This document shows, one piece after another, positions 8,514 to 17,400 of a DNA stretch of 64,000 nucleotides; position 1 is the stretch's first letter; each line of letters begins with the position of its first letter. The stretch comes from Sphingomonas desiccabilis (GTDB lineage Bacteria > Pseudomonadota > Alphaproteobacteria > Sphingomonadales > Sphingomonadaceae), in NCBI RefSeq assembly GCF_004135605.1, contig NZ_SDPT01000003.1, positions 1 to 64,000 of the forward strand, in the 5' to 3' direction. The notes beneath the pieces are model-generated. The model was not told the origin of the DNA, searched no databases, and saw only the letters and a program-made list of their open reading frames with translations. Made by a program: the position numbers and the translations under genes.

Positions 8514-10414
8514 GCGATCCGCGCACCCCGGCCGTTGAGCTCGGCAAGCTGCACGTCTCCTGGGCCGACGCGCCCGGCATCCGGGGCTTTTTCACTACCG
8601 TCGATCACAAGCGCATCGCCGCGCGCTACATCGTTACGGTGGTGCTGCTGCTGTTCCTCGCCGGCATGCTCGCGCTCGACATGCGGCTCCAGCTCGCCCG
8701 GCCCGACATGGAGCGGATGACGCCGCAGCTCTACAACGAGAGCTTCTCGCTCCACGGCTCGACCATGTTGTTCCTGGTGTCGGTGCCGGTGATGGAGGCG
8801 ATGGGCATCTGGCTGGTGCCGCTGATGCTCGGCCAGCGCGCGCTCGCCTTCCCGCGGCTCGCCGCCTTCAGCTACTGGCTGTATCTCGGCGGGGTGCTGA
8901 TGCTGTGGGTGCCGCACGCCTTCGGCATCACGCCCGATCTCGGCTGGTTCGAATATCCGCCGCTCTCCGGTCCCGCCTATTCGCCCGGCCACCGCGCCGA
9001 CATCTGGGCGCAGATGATCACCTTTACCGAGGTCGCGGCGCTCGCCGCCTCGGTCAACATCGCCGCCACCGTGCTCAAGATGCGCCCGCCCGGCATGACG
9101 CTGCCGCGCATCCCGCTGTTCGTCTGGGCGATGTTCCTCGCCTCGCTGATGACGATCTTCGCGTTGCCGGCGGTGATGATGGTCACCAGCATGCTGATCG
9201 CGGACCGCCTCGTCTCCACCCAGTTCTTCGCGGCCGCGGCCGGCGGCGACCCGGTGCTGTTCCAGCACCTCTTCTGGTGGTTCGGCCACCCGGAGGTCTA
9301 CATCATCTTCCTGCCCGCCGCCGGCTTCGTCTCGATGATCGTCGAGACCTTCTCGCGCCGCACGCTGTTCGGCCATGCGGCGGTGGTGCTCTCGATGCTC
9401 GCCATCGCCGCGCTCGCCTTTGGCCTGTGGGTCCACCACATGTTCGCGGTCGGGCTGCCGCGGCTCGGCAACGACTTCTACACCGCCGCCAGCATGGCGG
9501 TGGCGCTTCCCGCCGGCGTCCAGATCTTCTGCTGGATCGCCACGCTGGCAACCGGCCGCCCCCGCTTCGACACGCCGCTCCTGTGGGTGCTCGCCTTCAT
9601 CGTCACCTTCGTGATCGGCGGCCTGTCGGGCATCATGACCGCCTCCGCCCCGCTAGACCAGCAGCTGACCGACACCTATTTCGTTGTCGCCCACTTCCAC
9701 TATGTGCTGGTCGGCGGCGCGATGTTCCCGCTCTTCGGCGCCTTCAGCTACTGGTATCCCAAGGCGACCGGGCGGATGCTGTCGGAGCGCTGGGGCAAGA
9801 TCAGCTTCTGGATGGTCTTCGGCGGCTTCAACCTCGGCTTCTTCCCCATGCACATCCTGGGGCTCCAGGGCATGCCGCGCCGCATCTACACCTATGGCGA
9901 GGGCATGGGCTGGGGCCCGCTCAACCTGGTCGCCTCGATCGGCTCGGCGATCGCGGTCGCGGGTGGCGTGCTGTTCGTCGCCAACGCCGCCTGGAGCTAT
10001 TTCCGCGGCAGGGCGGCGGGCCCCAACCCCTGGGGGGGCTCCACCCTCGAATGGGCCGCACCCTCGCCCCCGCCCCAGCATAATTTCGACGCCATGCCCG
10101 TGGTCGACAGCCTCACGCCCTTGTGGACGCAGAAACGGGAACTCGCCGTCATGACCGGCCTCGCCGTCGATCGCCGCGAAGTGCTCGTGACTTCGGTCGT
10201 GGAGGCGGCGCCGGAGTACCGCCAGAAAAGCCCGCCGCCTTCGACCGCGCCGCTGCTCGCCGCGGTCGCCGTCACCATCCTGTTCGTCGGCAGCATCTTC
10301 ACCCCCTGGGCGCTGGTCTGGGGCGCGGTGCCGGTGGCGATCGGCCTCACCCTCTGGTTCTGGCCGCAGCGCGAGCGCTCGACCACCGGGCCGCTTCGGG
10401 TGCGCAACCGATGA
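8510..10414 (+). CDS. coxA: Cytochrome c oxidase subunit I (caa3 type)
   Basis: A 634-residue haem-copper oxidase catalytic subunit that reduces O2 to water and pumps protons. The low-spin haem ligand is in SLHGSTMLF. GHPEVY carries the CuB His and the conserved Glu of A1-type enzymes, GLWVHHMFAVGL holds the CuB HH pair and VVAHFHYVLVGG the haem a3 ligands. After the usual 12 helices there is a linker rich in Pro and a C-terminal extension with two more helices (around residues 575-620), but no full subunit III fusion. Subunit III is a separate gene directly after it, joined by ATGA. Confidence 0.96.
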   Translation: MSDPRTPAVELGKLHVSWADAPGIRGFFTTVDHKRIAARYIVTVVLLLFLAGMLALDMRLQLARPDMERMTPQLYNESFSLHGSTMLFLVSVPVMEAMGIWLVPLMLGQRALAFPRLAAFSYWLYLGGVLMLWVPHAFGITPDLGWFEYPPLSGPAYSPGHRADIWAQMITFTEVAALAASVNIAATVLKMRPPGMTLPRIPLFVWAMFLASLMTIFALPAVMMVTSMLIADRLVSTQFFAAAAGGDPVLFQHLFWWFGHPEVYIIFLPAAGFVSMIVETFSRRTLFGHAAVVLSMLAIAALAFGLWVHHMFAVGLPRLGNDFYTAASMAVALPAGVQIFCWIATLATGRPRFDTPLLWVLAFIVTFVIGGLSGIMTASAPLDQQLTDTYFVVAHFHYVLVGGAMFPLFGAFSYWYPKATGRMLSERWGKISFWMVFGGFNLGFFPMHILGLQGMPRRIYTYGEGMGWGPLNLVASIGSAIAVAGGVLFVANAAWSYFRGRAAGPNPWGGSTLEWAAPSPPPQHNFDAMPVVDSLTPLWTQKRELAVMTGLAVDRREVLVTSVVEAAPEYRQKSPPPSTAPLLAAVAVTILFVGSIFTPWALVWGAVPVAIGLTLWFWPQRERSTTGPLRVRNR

Positions 10415-11028
10415 GCGACGCCGTGCCCACCCGCGTCGTCGGCGACCTCTCCGACCTGCCCGAAAGCGCATCCGGCGCGAGCCACCTCGTCTGGTGGGGC
10501 AACATCGGCTTCATGGCGATCGAGGGCACCGCCTTCGCGCTCGCCGCCGGCGCCTATCTCTACCTCATGAGCCAGACGGCCGGCTGGCCGCCCGACGGCG
10601 TCCGCCCGCCCGACCTGCTGTGGCCGGCGGTGCTGACGCTCGGCCTGTTCGTGAGCGAGATCCCCAACCTCTGGGTGCGCCGCTGCGCCAAGGCCAAGGA
10701 CGAGCGCGGCGTCCGCATCGGCACGCTCGCCATGACCGTCCTCGGCCTCCTGCTGCTGATCCCGCGCGGCATCGAGTTCGGGCACCTCAACGTCGCCTGG
10801 TACGACAATGCCTATGGCTCGCTGACCTGGATGCTGCTGGTGCTGCACACCAGCCACCTCATCACCGACATCGGCGACACCGCCGTCCAGTCCGTGTGGC
10901 TCTACACCCATGAGGTCGGCGACGATCAGTTCGCCGATGTCGAGGACAATGCCAATTACTGGACCTTCGTGGTGCTGACCTGGATCCCGGTCGGCGCGCT
11001 TGTCTATCTGGCGCCGAGGTTCGGGTGA
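10411..11028 (+). CDS. coxC: Cytochrome c oxidase subunit III family protein
   Basis: A 205-residue membrane protein of the haem-copper oxidase subunit III family, with about five hydrophobic helices. Characteristic parts are WWGNIGFMAIEGTAF in the first helix, a central RGIEFGHLNVAWYDNAYGS and MLLVLHTSHLITDIGDT, with C-terminal NYWTFVVLTWIPVGALVYL. It is shorter than classical 260-residue subunit III, as is common in caa3 clusters where the first two helices may be supplied by the CoxA extension. It overlaps coxA by ATGA and the next gene by GTGA. Confidence 0.87.
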   Translation: MSDAVPTRVVGDLSDLPESASGASHLVWWGNIGFMAIEGTAFALAAGAYLYLMSQTAGWPPDGVRPPDLLWPAVLTLGLFVSEIPNLWVRRCAKAKDERGVRIGTLAMTVLGLLLLIPRGIEFGHLNVAWYDNAYGSLTWMLLVLHTSHLITDIGDTAVQSVWLYTHEVGDDQFADVEDNANYWTFVVLTWIPVGALVYLAPRFG

Positions 11029-11363
11029 GCGAGTCCCTTTCCCGCGCGGCACGCGTGCGTCCCTGGGCAGCGCTGCTGCTGCCGCCGGTCGCCTGGTACG
11101 TGTTCGAGCTCGGCCTTGGCAGCGTGCTCAAGGTCGATTGCGCCCCCGTCGGCGCCTGGCTCGGCATCGCCTGGGGCCTCGCCAGCCTTGCCGTCTGCGG
11201 CCTCGCCATGGCGATCGCCTGGCCCTGCGCGCGGCCCGCGGGCGACCAGACGCGGCCGCGCGCCTGGCTGTCGCGCGTCGCGCTGCTGCTTGCCGGCATC
11301 TTCGCGCTCGCCATCGCCTTCCAGACGCTGGCCGTGCTGATCGTCCCGCCATGCGTCGGCTGA
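11025..11363 (+). CDS. Small membrane protein of the caa3 oxidase cluster
   Basis: A 112-residue protein with three predicted transmembrane helices (about residues 13-35, 42-65 and 84-108) and no motif that I recognise. The start is the GTG at 11025 inside the coxC stop, and its stop lies within ctaG, so it is embedded in the oxidase operon by overlaps on both sides. The context suggests a role in oxidase assembly or stability. Real coding is likely from position and hydrophobicity; the function is inference only. Confidence 0.7.
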   Translation: MSESLSRAARVRPWAALLLPPVAWYVFELGLGSVLKVDCAPVGAWLGIAWGLASLAVCGLAMAIAWPCARPAGDQTRPRAWLSRVALLLAGIFALAIAFQTLAVLIVPPCVG

Positions 11364-12265
11364 TCCGCCTCGCCCCCTTGCTGGCGCTGGCGCTGCCGGC
11401 CGCCGTCCTGGCGCACGGCGGCCACGACCATGGCGAGCCGCCCGGCTGGACCTGGGATCCGTGGATCACCGGCCCGCTGCTGCTCTCGGCCGTCCTGTTC
11501 GCGCTCGGCTGGCGGCAGCTCTATGCGCGCTCGACCGGAGGCCGCACCCGGCTGCGGCGGCGGGCCTGGTGGTTCGCCGCCGGCTGGATCACGCTCGCGG
11601 GCGCGCTGGTGTCGCCGCTCCACGAGGCGGGCGAGCGCTCCTTCACCGCACACATGATCGAGCATGAGCTGCTGATGCTGCTCGCCGCCCCGCTGATCGT
11701 GCTGGCCGAACCGCTGTCGGCGATGCTCTGGGCCTTTCCCTCGGCCGCCCGCCGCACGCTCGGCCGCATCAGCGCCAGCCGCGCGGTGGCGGTCCCCTTC
11801 GCCTGGGCGACCGGCGCCGTCGTCGCCACGCTCCTCCAGGCGGCGGTGCTGTGGATCTGGCACATGCCGTCGCTGTTCGACGTGGCGCTGGCGAGCGAGG
11901 GCTGGCACGCCACCCAGCACCTCTGCTTCATCGTCAGCGCGCTGCTGTTCTGGACGGCGATGCTCGGCCGCCGCGGTGCCGGGGCGAGCGCGCTCGGCGA
12001 TCGCGCGCTGGCCGCCTTTTGCCTGCTCGTCACCTCGTTCGTGACGGGGGCGCTGGGAGCGCTGATGGCCTTCTCCGACTCCCCCTGGTACGCGGGCTAT
12101 GCGCGCCTCGCGCTCGCGCCCTTCGGCATGACCCCGGCGGAGGACCAGCAGGTCGCCGGTCTCGTCATGTGGGTGCCCGGCGGCCTCGTCCATCTCGTCG
12201 CCGCGCTCGCCCTGTTCCGCACGCTCCTCGTGCCGCCGCCGCAAAGGACCGCCGATGCCGTCTGA
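11351..12265 (+). CDS. ctaG: Cytochrome c oxidase assembly factor CtaG (caa3-type)
   Basis: A 304-residue polytopic membrane protein of the Caa3_CtaG family, which is needed for caa3 oxidase maturation, probably at the CuA site. The N-terminus is signal-like and is followed by AHGGHDHGE, a His-rich stretch suited to copper binding. Family landmarks are LVSPLHEAGERSFTAHMIEHELLMLLAAPLIVL, WIWHMPSLFDVAL, HATQHLCFIVSALLFW and DQQVAGLVMWVPGGLVH; about seven helices are expected. ATG at 11351 overlaps the preceding small gene by 13 nt, and its 3' end overlaps the following cytochrome gene by 11 nt. Confidence 0.9.
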   Translation: MRRLIRLAPLLALALPAAVLAHGGHDHGEPPGWTWDPWITGPLLLSAVLFALGWRQLYARSTGGRTRLRRRAWWFAAGWITLAGALVSPLHEAGERSFTAHMIEHELLMLLAAPLIVLAEPLSAMLWAFPSAARRTLGRISASRAVAVPFAWATGAVVATLLQAAVLWIWHMPSLFDVALASEGWHATQHLCFIVSALLFWTAMLGRRGAGASALGDRALAAFCLLVTSFVTGALGALMAFSDSPWYAGYARLALAPFGMTPAEDQQVAGLVMWVPGGLVHLVAALALFRTLLVPPPQRTADAV

Positions 12266-12665
12266 GCTGCGCTTCGTGCTGATCCTCACCGGCATCGCGA
12301 CGATTGCGGGCGCCGCCTCGGTGTTCGGCATCTACCGGCAGGATAGCCTCCAGACCCGCACCCAGGCGGAGGCGATGACCGGCGGCGATGTCACGGCGGG
12401 CAAGGCGGCGATCGGCCGCTATCATTGCGGCGCCTGCCACCGCGTGCCCGGAATCGCCGGCGCCACGGGCACCACCGGCCCCGCCCTCAACGGCATCGCC
12501 GTGCGCGCCGAGATCGCCGGCGTCCTGGTCAACGATCCGAAGAACCTCACCCGCTGGCTGCGCCAGCCGCAGCAGGTGCTGCCCGGCAACGGTATGCCGG
12601 ATCAGGGCGTGACCGAGCGCGACGCCCGCGACATGGCCGCCTATCTCTACACGCTGAAGCGCTAG
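12255..12665 (+). CDS. Membrane-anchored class I cytochrome c
   Basis: A 136-residue protein with an uncleaved N-terminal hydrophobic helix (about residues 6-25) and one haem site CGACH in GRYHCGACHRVPG, with a distal Met in LPGNGMPDQGV. The C-terminal RDARDMAAYLYTLKR is the closing helix of class I cytochromes c. It is the last gene of the caa3 cluster and overlaps ctaG by 11 nt. It is probably an electron donor to the oxidase, alternative or additional to the lipoprotein cytochrome at the front of the operon. Confidence 0.9.
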   Translation: MPSELRFVLILTGIATIAGAASVFGIYRQDSLQTRTQAEAMTGGDVTAGKAAIGRYHCGACHRVPGIAGATGTTGPALNGIAVRAEIAGVLVNDPKNLTRWLRQPQQVLPGNGMPDQGVTERDARDMAAYLYTLKR

Positions 12666-12683
12666 CTGCCCGCGCAGGGGAAA

Positions 12684-12715
12684 GGCCGGCGCTTCCGTTG
12701 CGGGAGCGCCGGCCC
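12684..12715. terminator. GC-rich hairpin between convergent operon ends
   Basis: GGCCGGCGCTTCC and GGGAGCGCCGGCC form an 11-12 bp stem with one bulge and a short loop. It lies between the stop of the last caa3 gene (12665) and the stop of the manganese catalase gene (12722). There is no strong T run on either side, so a bidirectional terminator or RNA-stabilising hairpin is an inference from structure and place. Confidence 0.5.
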
Positions 12716-12721
12716 TGTCCG

Positions 12722-13678
12722 TCACTTCGCGACGGTGGCCTCTGCCATCGCCGGTGCCGACTGGATGTCGGGGGCACCGCCCATGTCGCCGTTCTTGGTG
12801 CGGCCGGCGCCCGGGCCCGCGCCCAAGTCGGCGCCGGTGGTCGGGTCGGCGCTCGGATCGGACGCGGTCCGCTCCACCATCTTGGCCGCGACCTTCTTGT
12901 CCTTGGCCGGCAGCTTGACGGACGCGGTGCCGTCGCCCTCGTCGGCCGGCATCACCTGCTGCAGGTCGTCCACGCGGTCCCATTCGTCCCCGGTGTTCCA
13001 CGGACCCGTGGTGTCGCCCTCGCCCTGCGAGGTGTTGACGTACATGCTGGCGTATTTCTCGACGCCCGGCAGCTTGCCCGACGGGAAGTTGTTCTCGATC
13101 GCATAGAGCGCCTTCTCGAACGATTTCTGGTGCGCCACCTCGCGCGTCATCAGAAAGCCCAGCGCGTCCTTGATGCCGGGATCGTCGGTGATGTTGATCA
13201 GCCGCTCATAGACGATCTTGGCGCGCGCCTCGGCCGCGATGTTGGAGCGCAGGTCGACGGTCGGCTCGCCGCGCGAGTCCACATAGGCCGCCGTCCATGG
13301 CACGCCCGCGCTGTCGCACAGCGCCGGGGCGCCGCCGAACAGGATCGACTCCTTGGCGCTGGTGCCGGTCTGCCCCACCATCTGGTAGAGTTCGGCCTCC
13401 TTCATCGTGCCCTCGGCCAGCTGCGCCTTGAGGCCCTTGTTGAGCATGGTGACGATCGACCCGATCACCTCCAGGTGGCTCAGCTCCTCGGTCGCGATGT
13501 CGAGCAGCATGTCCTTGCGGCCGGGATCGTCCTCACCCAGGCCCTGGGTGAAGTAGCGCATCGCCGCGGCCAGCTCGCCGTCGGCCCCGCCGAACTGTTC
13601 CATCATCATGGTGGCGAGCCGCGGATTGGGCTCGGAAACGCGCACGGTATATTGCAACCGCTTGTTATGCATGAACAT
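12722..13678 (-). CDS. Manganese catalase family protein
   Basis: A 318-residue protein of the ferritin-like dimanganese catalase family, which breaks down hydrogen peroxide without haem. The metal-binding helices are visible as GADGELAAAMRYFTQG, IATEELSHLEVIGSIV (ExxH), AEARAKIVYERLI and FLMTREVAHQKSFEKAL (ExxxH). The C-terminal tail (about residues 245-318) is Lys, Asp and Gly rich and looks disordered. It is divergent from the phospholipase gene, with 133 bp between the starts. A GGAAC element upstream suggests control by the EcfG general stress response (see the site at 13714). Confidence 0.92.
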   Translation of the reverse strand: MFMHNKRLQYTVRVSEPNPRLATMMMEQFGGADGELAAAMRYFTQGLGEDDPGRKDMLLDIATEELSHLEVIGSIVTMLNKGLKAQLAEGTMKEAELYQMVGQTGTSAKESILFGGAPALCDSAGVPWTAAYVDSRGEPTVDLRSNIAAEARAKIVYERLINITDDPGIKDALGFLMTREVAHQKSFEKALYAIENNFPSGKLPGVEKYASMYVNTSQGEGDTTGPWNTGDEWDRVDDLQQVMPADEGDGTASVKLPAKDKKVAAKMVERTASDPSADPTTGADLGAGPGAGRTKNGDMGGAPDIQSAPAMAEATVAK

Positions 13679-13713
13679 TGCCGGCCTCCTGCTGTATCCT
13701 TCTGGTCCATCCC

Positions 13714-13739
13714 AAGCGCATCAGCCACGCACCCGTTCC
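13714..13739 (-). promoter_or_regulatory. Possible EcfG-type promoter for manganese catalase
   Basis: Read on the minus strand there is GGAAC (13739-13735), then 16 bases, then CGCTT, ending 35 bp before the catalase start. Alphaproteobacterial general-stress promoters have GGAAC-N16/17-CGTT. The -35 part matches fully; the -10 part differs by an inserted C. Manganese catalases are common members of that regulon. By-eye call only. Confidence 0.3.
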
Positions 13740-13742
13740 TGT

Positions 13743-13757
13743 TGAAAATGACTCGCA
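13743..13757. promoter_or_regulatory. Fur-box-like sequence between catalase and phospholipase C
   Basis: TGAAAATGACTCGCA matches 13 of 15 bases of the candidate Fur box in front of feoA (TGATAATCACTCGCA on the same reading). It lies 55 bp before the phospholipase start and 65 bp before the catalase start, so it could act on either gene. The binding protein is inferred. Confidence 0.35.
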
Positions 13758-13811
13758 CCGGTTGCTGCGGGGCGGCTTGAGGCTTTGCGCGGCCGCTGCC
13801 ACGAGGAGGGG

Positions 13812-15908
13812 ATGACCGATCTTCACCGCCGCACCCTTCTGAAGGCAGGCATCGGCGCCGCAGCACTCGCCGTCCCGGATTCGATCGCGCGCGCGCTCGC
13901 GATCCCGGCGGACGTGCGCACCGGCACGCTGCGCGACGTCGAGCACGTCGTGATCCTGATGCAGGAGAACCGCGGCTTCGATCATTATTTCGGGACGCTG
14001 CGCGGCGTTCGCGGCTTCGGCGATCGCCTGGCGATCCCGCTCGCCCCGGCTTCGGACGGCGCGGCCCGCACCGTCTGGCAGCAACTCGACCGCACCGCAA
14101 AGCAGGGGCCGCGCACCGTCTCCCCCTTTCATCTCTCGACCCGCACCGACTGGGCGCTGATGCGCATGGAGGGCACGCCCCATAGCTGGCCGGACGCGCA
14201 GCGCGCCTGGGATCAGGGCCGCATGGCGCATTGGCCGGAGGTGAAGACCGAGCGCGCGATGGGCCACTATCGGCGCGACGACATCCCCTTCCAGTTCGCG
14301 CTCGCCGACGCCTTCACCATCTGCGACGCCTATCACTGCTCAGTGCAGACCGGCACCAACACCAACCGGCTGTTCCTGTGGACCGGCACCAACGATCCCG
14401 GCGGCCGCGCCGGCGGCCCCGCCATCGCCAACTCGCACGACAGCTTCGCCGAGGACGGCGGCTGGGCCGAGCCTTATCGCTGGACCAGCTATGTCGAGCG
14501 GCTCCAGGCGGCCGGGATCGACTGGCGCATCTACCAGGACATGGCAGACAATTTCACCGACAATCCCCTGGTCGGGTTCGAGGCGTTCCGCATCGCCCAC
14601 AAGAACGCGCCCGGTGCCGATCCGGCGCTCCGCGACCGCGCGCTCACCACCCGCGCGCTCGACGGGCTGCGCGCCGACGTGCTCGCCGGCCGCCTGCCGC
14701 AGGTCTCCTACGTGGTCGCGACCGCCGCCGGCTCCGAGCATCCCGGCCCGTCCAGCCCCGCCCAGGGCGCCGCCTATACCGCCGAGCTGCTCGACGTGCT
14801 CACCGCCGATCCAAAGGTCTGGGCGCGCACCGTGCTTCTGGTCATGTTCGACGAGAACGACGGCTTCTTCGACCATGTGCCGCCGCCCGCCCCGCCCTCT
14901 CCGGATCCGGCGGCGCCCGACGGCCTCGCCGGTGCCTCCACCGTCAGCACCGCCGGCGAATATCACCTCGTCCCGAGCGCCGCCGACGCCGCGGTCGACC
15001 TGCCGGAGCTGCGCGGCCGCCCCTATGGCCTCGGTCCCCGCGTCCCCTTCTACGCCCTCTCCCCCTGGAGCCGCGGCGGCTGGGTCAACTCGCAGGTGTT
15101 CGACCACACCTCGGTGATCCGCTTCCTGGAACAGCGCTTCGGCGTCGCCGAGCCCAACATCTCGCCCTGGCGGCGCGCGGTGTGCGGCGACCTCACCTCG
15201 GTGTTCGACTTCGCCAGCCCGAACCGCGGCTTTCCCGACGGCATCCCCGATCCGCGCCCCGACGCCACCCGCAGCGCGGCGATCCAGGGCCAGGTCGCGC
15301 CCCGCGCACCCGCCGCCGCCCAGCCGCTGGTGCAGGAGCCGGGGGTCCGCCCCTCGCGCCCGCTCGCCTATCATCTCTCCGTCACCGAGGCGGCGGACGA
15401 CGCCGGCATCCGCCTCACCTTCCGCGCGGGCGCGAACCGCGCCGGCGTCGCCGCCGTCTTCCACGTCTACGACCGGCTCGCGCTCGATCGCCTGCCGCGC
15501 CGCTACACGGTGGAAGCGGGCGGGCAGCTCACCGGCCATTGGGCGGGCGCGGGCGCGGACGGCGCCTACGACCTGTGGGTGCTCGGCCCCAACGGCTTCC
15601 ATCGCCACTTCGCCGGCCGCGCCGCCGATCGCGCGCTTGCCGGGCACATCGCCTGGCGCCTCGATCCCGCGCGCGCGACCCTTGCCCTCGCCGCCCGTCC
15701 CGGCCCCGCCGCATGGCAGGTCCACCCCAATGCCTATGCCGACCACCACCGCTCCTGGCGCGGCACCGGCACTCCGCCGCTCTGGGACCTCGCGTCCACC
15801 GGCGGCTGGTACGACGTGACCCTCACCAGCCCGGCCGCCCCCGGCTTTGTTCGCCGCATCGCCGGCCGGCTGGAGACCGGCCGCCCCTCCACCTCCGACC
15901 CCGCCTGA
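13812..15908 (+). CDS. Tat-exported phospholipase C, phosphocholine-specific
   Basis: A 698-residue protein of the non-haemolytic phospholipase C/acid phosphatase superfamily. The start at 13812 follows GAGGAGGGG and gives a twin-arginine leader (HRRTLLKAG), so folded export is likely. Catalytic-region motifs are LMQENRGFDHYFGTLRGVRGF near residue 48, DAYHCSVQTGTNTNRLF near 175 and LVMFDENDGFFDHVPPP near 348. Two C-terminal beta domains of the PLC type follow, at about 510-600 and 610-690. The family releases phosphocholine from phosphatidylcholine or sphingomyelin. It stands alone and may be iron- or stress-controlled through the divergent region. Substrate preference cannot be read from the sequence. 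Confidence 0.9.
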   Translation: MTDLHRRTLLKAGIGAAALAVPDSIARALAIPADVRTGTLRDVEHVVILMQENRGFDHYFGTLRGVRGFGDRLAIPLAPASDGAARTVWQQLDRTAKQGPRTVSPFHLSTRTDWALMRMEGTPHSWPDAQRAWDQGRMAHWPEVKTERAMGHYRRDDIPFQFALADAFTICDAYHCSVQTGTNTNRLFLWTGTNDPGGRAGGPAIANSHDSFAEDGGWAEPYRWTSYVERLQAAGIDWRIYQDMADNFTDNPLVGFEAFRIAHKNAPGADPALRDRALTTRALDGLRADVLAGRLPQVSYVVATAAGSEHPGPSSPAQGAAYTAELLDVLTADPKVWARTVLLVMFDENDGFFDHVPPPAPPSPDPAAPDGLAGASTVSTAGEYHLVPSAADAAVDLPELRGRPYGLGPRVPFYALSPWSRGGWVNSQVFDHTSVIRFLEQRFGVAEPNISPWRRAVCGDLTSVFDFASPNRGFPDGIPDPRPDATRSAAIQGQVAPRAPAAAQPLVQEPGVRPSRPLAYHLSVTEAADDAGIRLTFRAGANRAGVAAVFHVYDRLALDRLPRRYTVEAGGQLTGHWAGAGADGAYDLWVLGPNGFHRHFAGRAADRALAGHIAWRLDPARATLALAARPGPAAWQVHPNAYADHHRSWRGTGTPPLWDLASTGGWYDVTLTSPAAPGFVRRIAGRLETGRPSTSDPA

Positions 15909-16023
15909 TCCGGCGCTTGCGGCGGCATCGGCTTCCGGTCCGTCCCCGCCGTTCCCGTCGCGGATCGGCGTTGCGGGACCCTCCGATCGCGGGCAGCATG
16001 GTGCGATCAGGGGGGGAAAGACC

Positions 16024-17400
16024 ATGTGGCGGCTTGTAATCGGACTATTGGCGGTGCTGCTCAGCCCCATGCCGGCGCGGGCGGACAGCTGGGCGCCGGC
16101 GACACGGCAGACCTACGAATCGGCGGGCAAGAAGGTCCGCTTCACCGTCATCCCCCGCGATCTCGAAAGCTCGCTTTCCTACTTCGAAGACAAGGTGGCG
16201 CACCGGGACCCCGCCGGGCAGCGTGCCGGTGGCGAACCCAGAGCGCGCGGCATTCTCGAGCGCCTTGTCGCCGGCCGCTGGACCACCGTGTGGGAAGCAC
16301 CGCTGGTGAACGAAGTGGCCCCCGTCTCGGCACTCGTCACGGAGGACGCGGCCTATGTCGTCACCTTCGACAACTGGCATTCGGTCGGCTTCGGCGAGCA
16401 TGTGGTCGTCCTCTACCGCGGCGACGGGAGCGTCGTTCGGTCCTACGAACTCACCGACATCCTGCCCGCCGACTATGTCCGCGCGCTGCCGCGATCGGTC
16501 AGCTCGCTCTGGTGGAGCGGCAGACATGTCCTGTCGGAAGACGGCAAGCGGCTGGTTCTGAAGGTCGTCGTCCCGCGCGCTTCCGGGAGGGAGCCGCGCG
16601 GCTACGTCGATGTGACCATCGATCTCGCGACGGGCGCGGTCGCGCCGCTGACGGGTCCGGACTGGGATGCCGCCCAGGCCGCCGCCGCTCCCATCGCCGC
16701 CCGTGACAAGGCAGAGGAAGCGCGGTGGCGGGCCTCGGCGATCGCGCCGCTCAGCGCACCCGCGGGAACCGAGCAGGGCGCGTGGAGCCGCTATCTCGCG
16801 CAAGCGATGCGGCGCCTGGTGCCCGAAGCCGCCCCCTTTTCCTATGATCTTTCCCTGGTCCTGCCTGCGCCTTCCGCCGCCAACCATGCCCGGACGGCAC
16901 GTTCCATCCGCGGGCATCTGACCAAGGCTGAAGGCAAGCGCGACCTCGCCGTTGCCGCCCCTGCCGATCCTGGTGCGCTCCTGCGCCTCCTGGTCGAGGC
17001 CGGACAGGCATCCGGGCCAGGCAGCCTTGCGGGTTCACGATTGTTCGTGGCCCTGCCCGCTGCGATGGCAGAGCCGGCGCGGGCGGCGCTCGCCCCCACG
17101 GGGGCAACCGTCATTCTCTTCGATCCCGCCGTCGCCATTCCCCAACGGCCCGAGATGCTGTCGCGGCTCGGCGTCCGTCCCGATCAGGTCGAGACGGAGG
17201 CGCTGAACGCACAGGCGGACGCGCTTCATCACGAGGCGAATGCGGCTGCGCTGGCGGCCCAGGCACCCGCCGACCCACCCGTCGAACCGCCTGCCGGGGA
17301 AGAGGGTCTGGTGGAAATGGCAGACGATCTCGAGCGCACCGCGGACATGCTGGAGCAGGAGGCCGAGAGGCTCACCGCCGATCCGGCCGCGTCGGACTAA
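16024..17400 (+). CDS. Exported protein of unknown function
   Basis: A 458-residue protein with a clear signal peptide (MWRLVIGLLAVLLSPMPARA, cleaved near residue 20). The start at 16024 has a GGGGGGAAAG ribosome site. The first 200 residues contain short beta-like segments such as AAYVVTFDNWHSVGFGEHVVVLYRGDGSVV, which resembles a beta-propeller or WD-like repeat. The part from about 210 on is rich in alanine, and the C-terminus (about 400-458) is a predicted acidic helix or coiled coil. No family recognised. The stop overlaps the stop of the minus-strand gene at 17397, a convergent pair. Confidence 0.75.
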   Translation: MWRLVIGLLAVLLSPMPARADSWAPATRQTYESAGKKVRFTVIPRDLESSLSYFEDKVAHRDPAGQRAGGEPRARGILERLVAGRWTTVWEAPLVNEVAPVSALVTEDAAYVVTFDNWHSVGFGEHVVVLYRGDGSVVRSYELTDILPADYVRALPRSVSSLWWSGRHVLSEDGKRLVLKVVVPRASGREPRGYVDVTIDLATGAVAPLTGPDWDAAQAAAAPIAARDKAEEARWRASAIAPLSAPAGTEQGAWSRYLAQAMRRLVPEAAPFSYDLSLVLPAPSAANHARTARSIRGHLTKAEGKRDLAVAAPADPGALLRLLVEAGQASGPGSLAGSRLFVALPAAMAEPARAALAPTGATVILFDPAVAIPQRPEMLSRLGVRPDQVETEALNAQADALHHEANAAALAAQAPADPPVEPPAGEEGLVEMADDLERTADMLEQEAERLTADPAASD

